Positions 1-8,084 of a DNA stretch of 64,000 nt are shown here, piece by piece. The notes under the pieces were generated by a model that made no database searches, had not been told where the DNA came from, and saw only the letters and a program-made list of their open reading frames with translations. Each line of letters starts with the position of its first letter. Within the stretch, counting starts at the first letter, position 1. Source of the DNA: Pseudomonadota bacterium (GTDB lineage Bacteria > Desulfobacterota > Binatia > Binatales > Binataceae); the NCBI GenBank assembly GCA_021324455.1, contig JAJPJA010000033.1:1-64000 (forward strand). The letters run 5' to 3'. Made by a program: the position numbers and the translations under genes.

Positions 1-833
1 TACAGCAGGTGATTCCGAGCGCCACCTGGGGCAACTCCCAGATTGGCGTGCGTCTGCATACGCTGGTCGAGAACGCCGAAGTCACGGCCTTCTACCTGTG
101 GAACCACGACTACAACCCAGTGGCGCGCATCAACAATCGCGTGGTAACGCCGATCATTCCGGGCGCGCTGTTCCTGCGCCGCACTGACCTGTTCTATCCG
201 CAGTACCAGGCGGTCGGCTTCACCGTGAACCGGCCGATTTACCTGCCCGGCGCGCTGGCTCAGTTGCCGTTCGTGATCCGGGCCGAGACGCTGTACAAGA
301 ACCACGACGCGTTCAACACCTTGGCGATTCCGGGGACTCCGGCGACGGGTTTTGGTGGAATCGGAGTGCGCAACTTCTCCCCCGACGGTGTCACGCGTTC
401 CGACACGCTGCTGTGGCTGTTCGCGCTTGACCTCGACTCCGCCTATACGCCGTGGTTGACCACCACCGGCAACCTGACGGCTAACTTCGAGGCGATGGGC
501 ACCACGATCCTCAGCTACAGCAACCGGATGCAGGGTGCGGCGGGCTTCTTCGAGCACGCCTATCACAACGACGTCAACCTGCTCGGCAGCGTCAGCACGA
601 GCTGGTGGTGGGGGGCCATAGCTCCGGGCTGGACCACGATTTTCAATCCGGACGGCCTGACCTTCCTGTCCTTCCCGAGCATCCAGCTCACACCGCCGTG
701 GACCAACAAGTACTTCGTGAAGCTGGAGTGGGTGGACGTGCAGGGCACCAACAAGTTCGGACTTGACGGCGGAGTGTTCAAAGGCAAGGATCTTATATTC
801 GCCCAATTCCAGTACAACTTCTCGCTGCTTTAG
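1..833 (+). CDS. Outer-membrane beta-barrel protein, DUF1302-like, 5' truncated
   Basis: The reading frame is already open at the window edge (CAG CAG GTG ATT...), so only the C-terminal part, about 277 residues, is present. The sequence is rich in alternating aromatic/hydrophobic and polar residues (for example VRLHTLVENAEVTAFYLW) and ends in a strand-like FQYNFSLL, typical of an outer-membrane beta-barrel. It resembles DUF1302-type barrels thought to take up hydrophobic substrates, but without the N-terminus the family call is tentative. A strong hairpin lies 52 bp after the stop. The GTG at position 9 is internal and is not the start. Confidence 0.6.
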   Translation, partial: QQVIPSATWGNSQIGVRLHTLVENAEVTAFYLWNHDYNPVARINNRVVTPIIPGALFLRRTDLFYPQYQAVGFTVNRPIYLPGALAQLPFVIRAETLYKNHDAFNTLAIPGTPATGFGGIGVRNFSPDGVTRSDTLLWLFALDLDSAYTPWLTTTGNLTANFEAMGTTILSYSNRMQGAAGFFEHAYHNDVNLLGSVSTSWWWGAIAPGWTTIFNPDGLTFLSFPSIQLTPPWTNKYFVKLEWVDVQGTNKFGLDGGVFKGKDLIFAQFQYNFSLL

Positions 834-885
834 AAACTGAATCAGGTCTCGCGCGTTAGGTGCTTTACCCCGCTTGAACGCGCTC

Positions 886-920
886 GGCAGCCGGGCGGCC
901 TTACCCCCCGCCCGGCTGCC
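886..920. terminator. Strong GC hairpin after the porin gene
   Basis: A perfect 13-bp stem (GGCAGCCGGGCGG at 886-898 and its complement at 908-920) closes a 9-nt loop. It lies between the porin stop (833) and the regulator start (1006). No T-tract follows, so it may be a weak or factor-assisted terminator. Confidence 0.6.
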
Positions 921-1005
921 ACCCTTCGCTTCAAATTGCATTCGGCGCGTTCTCTTGACTTCATCTATTGGTTTAGACTTTAGTTGCCGTCGGGGTAATG
1001 GGACG

Positions 1006-1659
1006 GTGTCGGCCGCTGAAGGAGAAAGACGGGGTTCGCACGATAAGCGTCAACGCCTGCTGGAAGCCGCGGGCGAAGTGTTTGCGCAGCGCGGTTTCAA
1101 AGCGGCGACCATTCAGGAAATTTCGCAGCGCGCCGGCGCGAACATCGCCAGCGTAAATTACCATTTCCGCGACAAGGAGACGCTTTATCGCGAAGTTTTT
1201 CGCTATGCGTTGGAACAAAGCCAGGAGCGATACGTCTCTTATCCCGTGGATAGTTCGGAACGCCGGCCCGCCCACAAACTGAAGCTGGAACTGCGCCGCT
1301 ACCTCGACGTCATGTTCTCGCAGGAACGGGCGCCGTGGCAGGCGATGATGTTCTTTCGCGAGATGCTCGAGCCCAGCGACGTTTTCAACTCCCTGGTCGA
1401 GGAGCGGATGCGCCCATACCAGGAGCTGATCGAATCGATGATTCGCGATGTGGTCGGTCCTCAGGTCGAGCAGAATCTGATCCGCTTTTCCGCCTTCGCC
1501 GCCATCTCATTCTGCGGCTCCTTCCGCACCCTTCAGAACTATCTGAAGCAGCTCTTTCCCGACGGACGCGTCAGCGCCGAGTCGAGCGACGAGCTGGCCG
1601 AACTGATCACGAGGTTCGTTCTGGGCGGCACCCGCGCGCTCAAGCTTCCCCTCAAGTGA
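1006..1659 (+). CDS. TetR family regulator, CecR/DUF1956-type
   Basis: A 217-residue protein from a GTG at 1006. The N-terminal helix-turn-helix reads RLLEAAGEVFAQRGFKAAT, followed by the recognition segment ISQRAGANIASVNYHF, with the NYHF typical of CecR (YbiH)-type TetR proteins. The C-terminal half (roughly residues 85-215, VFNSLVEERMRPY onwards) fits the DUF1956 ligand/dimerisation domain. The frame is open upstream to a start at 874, but the extra residues do not look like protein and would run through the hairpin at 886-920, so the GTG is preferred. It lies 101 bp upstream of the nitric oxide reductase gene on the same strand and may regulate it; that link is inferred from position only. 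Confidence 0.85.
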   Translation: MSAAEGERRGSHDKRQRLLEAAGEVFAQRGFKAATIQEISQRAGANIASVNYHFRDKETLYREVFRYALEQSQERYVSYPVDSSERRPAHKLKLELRRYLDVMFSQERAPWQAMMFFREMLEPSDVFNSLVEERMRPYQELIESMIRDVVGPQVEQNLIRFSAFAAISFCGSFRTLQNYLKQLFPDGRVSAESSDELAELITRFVLGGTRALKLPLK

Positions 1660-1760
1660 CGCGGCCGCGGCGTCCCCGGGTGCGCCGCTGGGCGCAGGCT
1701 TGATGCCGCCGGCAATATCGGCTGAACTTCTTGTTCGCACATCTTAATGGAGGTGCAGGG

Positions 1761-4028
1761 ATGCCGAGGCGCGAAATGCCGATTTCCCGATGGTGGCTGC
1801 AGGGCGCCATTCTCACCTATCTGGTGGGTTTCTGTATCCTGGGGATTCTCGCCTATTTGGCCTATCAGGAGCAGCCGCCGCTGCCCGTTCGGGTTACCGG
1901 AGCGGGCGGAGAAACCCTGATGAAGCGCGCCGACATCGTGGACGGGATGAATGTGTTCGAGCGCTACGGCATGATGGAGTACGGAACGATTTACGGCCAC
2001 GGCGCCTATCTGGGTCCCGATTTCACCGCCGACTATCTTCATCGCGAGGCTCAATTCCTGGTGGATCGCTACCGGTCGAGCGCCGGCGCACCGATGGCCA
2101 CGGTGCGCGCCGCCGCCGAACTGCATGCCAACACCTATGATCCCGCCACCGGCATCCTGCGCTGGAGTCAGGCGCGGGCCGATGCTCATCGAGCGCTGCT
2201 GAATTACTATCGCCAGATGTTTTCCGCCGGGCGTGCGGCGGCGGGCTTGCAGGCGCGCTCGATCGCCAATCCGCAGGACATCGACAAGATGACCGACTTT
2301 TTCGCCTGGACGGCGTGGACGGCGGCGGCCAATCGGCCCGGATATTCCTACTCCTATACCAACAACTGGCCGCCCGAGCCGTTGGCCGGCAATCAGGTCA
2401 CCGCGGACGCGGTCACGTGGAGCGCCATTTCGATCGTTTTCCTGCTGGGCGGCGCCGGTTTGGTGCTGTTTTTTTTCGGCCGCTACGACTGGCTGGGATG
2501 GACGGCGGAGCATCGCCCGCTGCGCTTTGTGGCGGTGGACGAGTTCGCGCCCACTCCGGCGCAGCGCGCGGTGGTGTGGTTCCTGCTGGTATCCTCGCTG
2601 TTATTCCTGATTCAGACCCTGGTGGGCGGTTTGGCGGCGCATTACCGGGCCGAGCCGGCCAATTTTTTCGGCCTCGATATATCCACCGTGCTGCCTTATA
2701 ACGTGGTCCGCACCTGGCACGTGCAGCTGGCGATTTTCTGGGTCGCGGCGTCTTACCTCGCCACCGGCATCTTTATCGCGCCGATTATCAGCGGACGCGA
2801 ACCGCGCGGCCAGTTCGCCCTGACCATTATCCTGCTGATCGCCGTGGCGATCGTAATATTCGGCTCTCTGGCCGGCGAGTACGCCAGCATCCGCGGATGG
2901 CTGCATCGGGGATGGTTCTGGATCGGGGATCAGGGTTTCGAGTACCTCGATTTGGGCCGGCTGTGGCAGATAGGCCTGGTTGCCGGTCTGGCGCTGTGGG
3001 TGTTTATCCTGTGGCGCGGGCTTAAGGGGGCGCTGGACGCGCAGCGCCATGGGAATCTGCCCTGGATGCTGTTTTACGCGGCGCTGGCGATTCCCGCGTT
3101 TTACGCCGTCGGCCTGCTGGTCAATCCGCGCGGCGGCTTTGCAATTACCGACTTCTGGCGCTTCTGGGTCGTGCATCTTTGGGTCGAGGACTTCCTCGAA
3201 CTGTTCACCACCGTGGTGGTGGCCTATCTCTTTGTTCTGCTCGGCATGGTATCGGAGCGCACCGCGTTGCGGGTGATTTATCTTGACATTGTGCTGTATT
3301 CGATGGGCGGTGTGGTGGGCACCATGCATCATTTGTATTTCAGCGGGATGCCGGCCGCGCATATGGCGCTGGGCGCGGCGTTCTCCGCGATGGAAGTGAT
3401 TCCGCTGCTGATGCTGACGCTGGAGGCGTGGGCCTTTATCCGCTCGGGCGGCCAGAGCACCATGGGCGCCGCCCATCCGCATCGCTGGGCGGTATGGTTT
3501 CTGATCGCGACCGGCTTCTGGAATTTTCTGGGTGCCGGAGTGTTCGGCTTCGTAATCAATCTTCCGGTCGTCAGCTACTACGAAATCGGAACCGGACTGA
3601 CGGCCAATCACGCGCACACCTCGATGATGGGTGTGTATGGGATGCTGGCGATCGGACTGCTGCTGTTCTGTCTGCGCTACCTGATGCGGCCGCAGGCGTG
3701 GAGCGATCGCGCCGCGCAAATCTCTTTCATTTCACTCAACGCGGGGCTTGGTTGGATGGCGTTCTGCAACCTGTTCCCGGTCGGAATTGTCCAGCTTTAT
3801 GACGCGGTCGCGATCGGCTACTGGCATGCGCGCACGCCCCAATTCATCGCCTCACCGTGGGTGCACGTTCTTGAATGGCTGCGCCTGCCGGGCGACGCCC
3901 TGTTCATTGCCGGCGGAGCGGTGCCTGTGCTTTATCTGTGCGTGCTGGCGCTGCGCCATCCCAATCCGCGGCGCGCCGGCGAACTGGCCGCAGGTGCGCG
4001 TCTGTTCACGGTCGAGCGCGCCGCCTGA
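1761..4028 (+). CDS. norB: Quinol-dependent nitric oxide reductase (qNOR)
   Basis: A 755-residue polytopic membrane protein that reduces NO to N2O with quinol electrons. The long N-terminal periplasmic segment (about 35-215, ERYGMMEYGTIYGHGAY) fused to the 12-helix NorB-like core identifies the single-subunit quinol type. Visible ligands are H320 (TWH, heme b), H472 with E476 (VHLWVE) and H523/H524 (TMHHLYF) for the FeB site, and H617/H619 (NHAHTS) for heme b3 and heme b. E545 matches the second conserved glutamate. The ATG at 1761 follows GGAGGT with good spacing. No norC, norD, norQ or nitrite reductase lies nearby, so the role is probably NO detoxification or a separate denitrification step. 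Confidence 0.95.
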   Translation: MPRREMPISRWWLQGAILTYLVGFCILGILAYLAYQEQPPLPVRVTGAGGETLMKRADIVDGMNVFERYGMMEYGTIYGHGAYLGPDFTADYLHREAQFLVDRYRSSAGAPMATVRAAAELHANTYDPATGILRWSQARADAHRALLNYYRQMFSAGRAAAGLQARSIANPQDIDKMTDFFAWTAWTAAANRPGYSYSYTNNWPPEPLAGNQVTADAVTWSAISIVFLLGGAGLVLFFFGRYDWLGWTAEHRPLRFVAVDEFAPTPAQRAVVWFLLVSSLLFLIQTLVGGLAAHYRAEPANFFGLDISTVLPYNVVRTWHVQLAIFWVAASYLATGIFIAPIISGREPRGQFALTIILLIAVAIVIFGSLAGEYASIRGWLHRGWFWIGDQGFEYLDLGRLWQIGLVAGLALWVFILWRGLKGALDAQRHGNLPWMLFYAALAIPAFYAVGLLVNPRGGFAITDFWRFWVVHLWVEDFLELFTTVVVAYLFVLLGMVSERTALRVIYLDIVLYSMGGVVGTMHHLYFSGMPAAHMALGAAFSAMEVIPLLMLTLEAWAFIRSGGQSTMGAAHPHRWAVWFLIATGFWNFLGAGVFGFVINLPVVSYYEIGTGLTANHAHTSMMGVYGMLAIGLLLFCLRYLMRPQAWSDRAAQISFISLNAGLGWMAFCNLFPVGIVQLYDAVAIGYWHARTPQFIASPWVHVLEWLRLPGDALFIAGGAVPVLYLCVLALRHPNPRRAGELAAGARLFTVERAA

Positions 4029-4181
4029 GATGCGCGATCGGGCGAAGCGGCGCATCGGTGCGATCCGGGCAAAGCCGGAACTTCTTTTGTCTTTCTTGAT
4101 TGAATTTTCAATTATATCTGGCAATAAGCGGATTGAGGCGCCGGCCGACTGAATACAAAGTAAATTATAGCTGCATTACAT

Positions 4182-4211
4182 ATTGATGAGCTTATGCCCA
4201 TTGATGAGCTT
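4182..4211. repeat. 12-bp direct repeat upstream of the stressosome operon
   Basis: ATTGATGAGCTT occurs exactly at 4182-4193 and again at 4200-4211, 18 bp start to start, in the AT-richer 366-bp gap between norB and rsbR. An exact tandem half-site pair in front of a regulatory operon suggests an activator or repressor site. No factor can be named from the sequence. Confidence 0.5.
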
Positions 4212-4251
4212 CGGCCGGATAAAAAAAATTGACGCGACATTTTGGAATGTG

Positions 4252-4282
4252 TTACCGACCCTGCCATGCTAGGCTTTATAGT
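4252..4282 (+). promoter_or_regulatory. Candidate promoter of the stressosome operon
   Basis: TATAGT at 4277-4282 matches the sigma-70 -10 box at 5 of 6 positions. The best -35 is poor (TTACCG at 4252-4257, 19-bp spacer). A TTGACG at 4229-4234 has no good -10 at normal spacing. This is the only promoter-like signal I see in the 4029-4394 gap, and it lies downstream of the direct repeat. Confidence 0.3.
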
Positions 4283-4394
4283 CTTGATTCCGGCTAACGG
4301 CCGTAGCCGTCGGTAACGGGCCGCGGTACGCCGCGGCGATGCGCCCTCGGGTCCGCAGACGCGCGTCTGGCCGCAGGGAAAGGAACGCAGGACA

Positions 4395-5252
4395 TTGCTC
4401 GCGCAATCAGGCTTGACCGACCTCCTCAGAAATCAGACCAAACAGTTACACGCGCAGTGGATGGCCGAACTGGCGGCGGGGCTGCGCGCCGATTCCAGGA
4501 TCGGCGCCACCGAGTTGTCGGAACAAACCGGCGAGTTTTTGCGCATCCTGTCCGAGGCGGCGCGCGAGGGCGTGTGGGACGGGCCGCAATCGCCGCAGCT
4601 GCGGCCGGTGCTCTCTTTCCTGGATGAGGTTTCGCGCTCGCGCGCAATCAGGGGTTTTACTCCTGAAGAAACCGCCACCTTTGTCTTTTCGCTTAAAAGG
4701 CCGGTGTTCGACCACTTGCGGCGCCGCTTCGAAGCCGACCCCAAAACCCTCGCCGATGCCCTGTGGACCGCCACCGAATTGATCGACAGTCTTGGAATTC
4801 ACACCTTCAAGGCCTATCAGCGGACGCGAGAAGAGGTGATCAATCGCCAGCGCACCGAGATGCTTGAACTTTCCACTCCGGTGGTCAAGCTGTGGGAAGG
4901 AATTCTGGCGCTGCCGATGATCGGCACGGTCGACAGCGCCCGCGCGCAGACCGTGATGGAATCGCTGCTGGAGCGGATTATCGAAACCGGCTCCACCATC
5001 GCCATCATCGATATCACCGGCGTTCCAACCGTCGATACCCTGGTCGCGCAGCATCTGCTCAAGACCGTCGCCGCCATACGGTTGATGGGCGCGGAATGCA
5101 TCATCAGCGGAATCCGTCCGCAAATCGCTCAGACCATCGTTCAACTGGGTATCACGCTCGAAGGCGTCACCACCCGCGCCACTCTGGCTGACGCGCTGGC
5201 GTTGGCGCTGCGCCGTTCCGGTCAAACCATAGCCGGAACCAGGCCGTCGTAG
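4395..5252 (+). CDS. rsbR: Stressosome scaffold/sensor RsbR (RsbRD-type N-terminus plus STAS)
   Basis: A 285-residue RsbT co-antagonist. Residues about 5-140 form an all-helical sensor domain resembling the RsbRD N-terminal family. Residues about 160-275 form a STAS domain (VVKLWEGILALPMIGTVD, then IIDITGVPTVDTLVAQHLL and GIRPQIAQTIVQLGI). T215 in the VDT motif aligns with the phospho-acceptor region of RsbR/SpoIIAA-type STAS proteins. In known systems it co-assembles with RsbS and holds RsbT until stress triggers phosphorylation. The start is a TTG preceded by AGGA-rich sequence; the next ATG (4461) would remove the first sensor helix. First gene of a tight module. Confidence 0.9.
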   Translation: MLAQSGLTDLLRNQTKQLHAQWMAELAAGLRADSRIGATELSEQTGEFLRILSEAAREGVWDGPQSPQLRPVLSFLDEVSRSRAIRGFTPEETATFVFSLKRPVFDHLRRRFEADPKTLADALWTATELIDSLGIHTFKAYQRTREEVINRQRTEMLELSTPVVKLWEGILALPMIGTVDSARAQTVMESLLERIIETGSTIAIIDITGVPTVDTLVAQHLLKTVAAIRLMGAECIISGIRPQIAQTIVQLGITLEGVTTRATLADALALALRRSGQTIAGTRPS

Positions 5253-5262
5253 GGCGGGCCGT

Positions 5263-5643
5263 ATGGAACGGATTCCAATTCTCCGCATGGGGAAGTTTCT
5301 TCTGATTACAATCCAGGTCGACATGCATGACACCACCGCGCTGGCGCTGCAGGACGATCTGATGGCAAAGATCGCGCGGTCCGGAGCGCGCGGCGTGCTG
5401 ATCGATATCTCCGCTCTCGACGTGGTCGATTCCTACATCGGACGGATGATTGCCGATATTTCGATGATGTCGAAATTGCTGCATGCCCGCACCGTGCTGG
5501 TCGGGATGCGTCCCGCGGTCGCGATTACGCTGGTCGAATTGGGGCTTTCACTGCGCGGGGTGAAGACCGCTCTGGATGTGGAAAAGGGCATGGAGCTGCT
5601 GGCCGCTGCCTTAGAGGACGGTGATGCCGCCGATCAGGACTGA
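5263..5643 (+). CDS. rsbS: Stressosome core STAS protein RsbS
   Basis: A 126-residue single-domain STAS protein. The signature runs VLIDISALDVVDSYIGRMI and then VLVGMRPAVAITLVELGL, both characteristic of RsbS. S57 in VDS is the predicted phosphorylation site for the RsbT kinase downstream. It begins 10 bp after rsbR and overlaps rsbT by 20 bp, which implies co-translation. In characterised stressosomes RsbS and RsbR form the large pseudo-icosahedral complex that sequesters RsbT. Confidence 0.93.
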   Translation: MERIPILRMGKFLLITIQVDMHDTTALALQDDLMAKIARSGARGVLIDISALDVVDSYIGRMIADISMMSKLLHARTVLVGMRPAVAITLVELGLSLRGVKTALDVEKGMELLAAALEDGDAADQD

Positions 5644-6028
5644 TTGGGTGGAGGTTCGCGCGGAGTCCGATATAGTGCACGCTCGTCAACTCGTGCGCAG
5701 GCTGTCTTCGGAGATGGGTTTCAGACTGGTGGACCAGACTAAACTGGTGACGGCGGCGAGCGAGTTGGCACGCAACACCGTGGTGCATGGCGGGGGCGGC
5801 CGGCTCAGTTGGGAATGCATTGCGGAGGAGGGTAGGGAGGGCATCCGCCTTACCTTTCACGACTGCGGCCCGGGTATCGCCGACGTCCAGCTGGCGCTCA
5901 AGGACGGCTGGAGCACCGGCAAGGGATTGGGGATGGGTCTTTCCGGCACCAAACGGCTGGTCAACGAGTTCGAAATCGAATCCCGGCCTGGACGCGGGAC
6001 GCGGGTTACAATAACCAAATGGAAATGA
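5624..6028 (+). CDS. rsbT: Serine/threonine kinase and switch protein RsbT
   Basis: A 134-residue Bergerat-fold (HATPase) kinase. The N-box is ELARNTVVHG, followed by HDCGPGIAD and the glycine-rich lid STGKGLGMGLSG, all intact. It phosphorylates the RsbR and RsbS STAS domains, leaves the complex and activates a downstream partner. The ATG at 5624 has GAGG six bases upstream; the GTG three bases earlier is too close to that site. It overlaps the end of rsbS. The classical partner (RsbU phosphatase) is absent from the locus, so the output is likely one of the downstream kinases or the fused phosphatase. Confidence 0.93.
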   Translation: MPPIRTDWVEVRAESDIVHARQLVRRLSSEMGFRLVDQTKLVTAASELARNTVVHGGGGRLSWECIAEEGREGIRLTFHDCGPGIADVQLALKDGWSTGKGLGMGLSGTKRLVNEFEIESRPGRGTRVTITKWK

Positions 6029-6057
6029 ACCCCCGTTTTTTGCGCAGGTAGTGCCGG

Positions 6058-7089
6058 ATGATTCCCCAACTGCATCCAATCGACCTGCACGACAGCAGCC
6101 AAATCGGAGAGGCGCGCCGGATGGCGATGCGTGCCGCGCATTGCGCCGGTATGGGAGAGACCGATTGCGGCCGGGTTTCAATCATCGCCACCGAGCTGGC
6201 CAGCAACGTAATCAGGCATGGCCAGGGCGGGGAAATCCTGCTCGGAGCGGCGGCGGACCAGACGCGTCCCGCCATCGAGCTAATCGCCATCGATCGCGGT
6301 CCGGGCATACGCGATTTGGGCCGATGCATGACGGACGGCTATTCATCGGGCGCATCTTTGGGCCAGGGGCTGGGCGCCATCGGGCGGCTTTCAGACGCGA
6401 TGGACGTCTACTCGGGGCCCGGACGCGGCGCCGCCATTTATGCTCGGATCGAGGCCGCCGCGCGCGGCGCCCCCGCATCGCAGCAGACACCGTCCTCGCA
6501 GACACCGTCCTCATGGTTCTCAATCCGCGTGCCGGCGTTCGGAGAGGTGGAATGCGGCGACGATTGCCGGGTGGCGGCCGGCCACAACCGGATCGCGGCC
6601 GCGGTCGCCGACGGACTCGGACATGGGCCATTGGCCGCCAAAGCCGCCCTTCAATCCATGCTGGTGTTCGAGCAGTCGCCCTTCAGCCCGCCCGACCTCT
6701 ACCTCAAAATGGCGCATCAGGCGCTGCATTCGACGCGCGGGGCGGCGGTGGCTTGCGCGCGCGTGGATTACGATCGCGGCACCATGATTTACGCTGGAAT
6801 CGGCAACATCAGCTCCAGCATCATCGATAACCATTCGCATCAGGGAAGAAGTTTGCCCTCCTACAACGGCACCGTGGGCCTTCAGATCGGCCAGGTGCGT
6901 CAGTTTGAATATCCGGTGCGCGCCGGCGACCTGCTGGTGATGCATTCCGACGGTCTTACCGCGCGCTGGAAGCCCTCGGATTACCCCGGTCTATGGAGCC
7001 GCATCCCGGCCCTGGTCGCGGCGGTGCTCTATCGGGACCTCAACCGCAAGCGCGATGACGCGACGGTGCTGGTGGTAAGGTTGCAATGA
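6058..7089 (+). CDS. Fusion of RsbT/RsbW-like kinase domain and RsbX-like PP2C phosphatase
   Basis: A 343-residue two-domain protein. Residues about 1-135 are a second Bergerat-fold domain (TELASNVIRHG with E46/N50, AIDRGPGIRD, glycine-rich lid near 97-108). Residues about 152-343 are a SpoIIE/RsbX-type PP2C phosphatase with all acidic metal ligands visible (CGDDC at 166-170, DGLGHG at 185, HSDGL at 296-300, RDDATV at 332-337). RsbX resets stressosomes by dephosphorylating RsbR and RsbS, so this protein probably carries reset activity plus a kinase or nucleotide-sensing function. A Ser/Thr/Gln-rich linker (about 138-152) joins the domains. Its end overlaps the next start as ATGA. Confidence 0.88.
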   Translation: MIPQLHPIDLHDSSQIGEARRMAMRAAHCAGMGETDCGRVSIIATELASNVIRHGQGGEILLGAAADQTRPAIELIAIDRGPGIRDLGRCMTDGYSSGASLGQGLGAIGRLSDAMDVYSGPGRGAAIYARIEAAARGAPASQQTPSSQTPSSWFSIRVPAFGEVECGDDCRVAAGHNRIAAAVADGLGHGPLAAKAALQSMLVFEQSPFSPPDLYLKMAHQALHSTRGAAVACARVDYDRGTMIYAGIGNISSSIIDNHSHQGRSLPSYNGTVGLQIGQVRQFEYPVRAGDLLVMHSDGLTARWKPSDYPGLWSRIPALVAAVLYRDLNRKRDDATVLVVRLQ

Positions 7090-8060
7090 ATTCCCATGGT
7101 AAAGATCGGGAGCAGGCGGAGGAGGACCTGCGGAGTCTGCGCGAGGAGCGCGAGCTGCTCGAGGCCGAGTTGGCCCGCCGCGGCGAAGAGGTCAAGGCGC
7201 TGCGCGAGGAGCTGGACGAAACCAATCGCGGCGTGGTCGCGCTGTACGCCGAACTCGACGACAAGGCCGCCGCCCTGCGCGAAGTATCTGAACTCAAGAG
7301 CCGCTTTCTTTCGTATATGAGCCACGAGTTTCGCACCCCGTTGGGCGCGATTCGCAGCATGACCCAACTGCTGCTCAATCGAATGGACGGGGAATTGACG
7401 CCGGAGCAGGAAAAGCAGGTCGATTTCATTCAGAGCTCCGCGCTCGAACTCACCGATATGGTCAACGACCTGCTCGACCTGGCCAAGATCGAAGCCGGCC
7501 GTATTTCAATCTCTCCCGCGTGGTTCGATATGGTGGACTTGTTTGCGGCGCTGCGCGGGATGTTCAAGCCAATCGTGATCAACACCGCGGTTTCGCTGAT
7601 CTTCGAAGAACCGGCCGGTGTTCCGCGCATTTACTCCGACGACAAGCGGCTGTCGCAGATTTTGCGCAACTTTATTTCCAACGCACTCAAGTTCACGCTC
7701 CGGGGTGCGGTGCGGGTGAGCGCTCAATGCGCCACGCCCGGATGGGTGACTTTTGCCGTTGCCGATACCGGAATCGGAATCGCCCCTGAGCATTTGGACG
7801 TGCTGTTTTCCGACTTCGTCCAGATCGAGTCGCCGGTGCAAAAGCGATGGCGCGGCACCGGACTTGGCCTGTCATTAAGTAAAAAACTGGCCGCGTTGCT
7901 CGGCGGGAGCGTCGCGGTGGTGAGCGAAGTGGGCCGCGGTTCCACCTTCTCGCTGACCATTCCGGTGCGGCTCGACGCCGCCCCGGGCGAACTTGAGGCG
8001 GCCGATCCGCAGCCGCCCAAAAGCGCCGGCCTATCTGCGCAAGGCGGCCAACGGCCATAA
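7086..8060 (+). CDS. Soluble sensor histidine kinase of the stressosome operon
   Basis: 324 residues with no membrane segment. Residues about 5-70 form a charged heptad-like coiled coil (EEDLRSLREERELLEAELAR). A HisKA domain follows with H80 in SHEFRTP, then an HATPase domain (SNALKF, DTGIGI, GTGLGLSLSK). With no sensor domain of its own, input is probably by protein contact, and an RsbT-type partner is the obvious candidate from the context. The ATGA overlap with the preceding phosphatase gene implies translational coupling. Confidence 0.92.
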   Translation: MNSHGKDREQAEEDLRSLREERELLEAELARRGEEVKALREELDETNRGVVALYAELDDKAAALREVSELKSRFLSYMSHEFRTPLGAIRSMTQLLLNRMDGELTPEQEKQVDFIQSSALELTDMVNDLLDLAKIEAGRISISPAWFDMVDLFAALRGMFKPIVINTAVSLIFEEPAGVPRIYSDDKRLSQILRNFISNALKFTLRGAVRVSAQCATPGWVTFAVADTGIGIAPEHLDVLFSDFVQIESPVQKRWRGTGLGLSLSKKLAALLGGSVAVVSEVGRGSTFSLTIPVRLDAAPGELEAADPQPPKSAGLSAQGGQRP

Positions 8061-8084
8061 GGCGAAGAATAAATAGAGTGCAAG

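Noticed and set aside
874-1005. N-terminal extension of the TetR-family regulator from an upstream start
   Set aside because: The extra residues are Arg/Pro/Ala-rich and not regulator-like, and the segment overlaps a terminator-like hairpin; GTG 1006 is more plausible.
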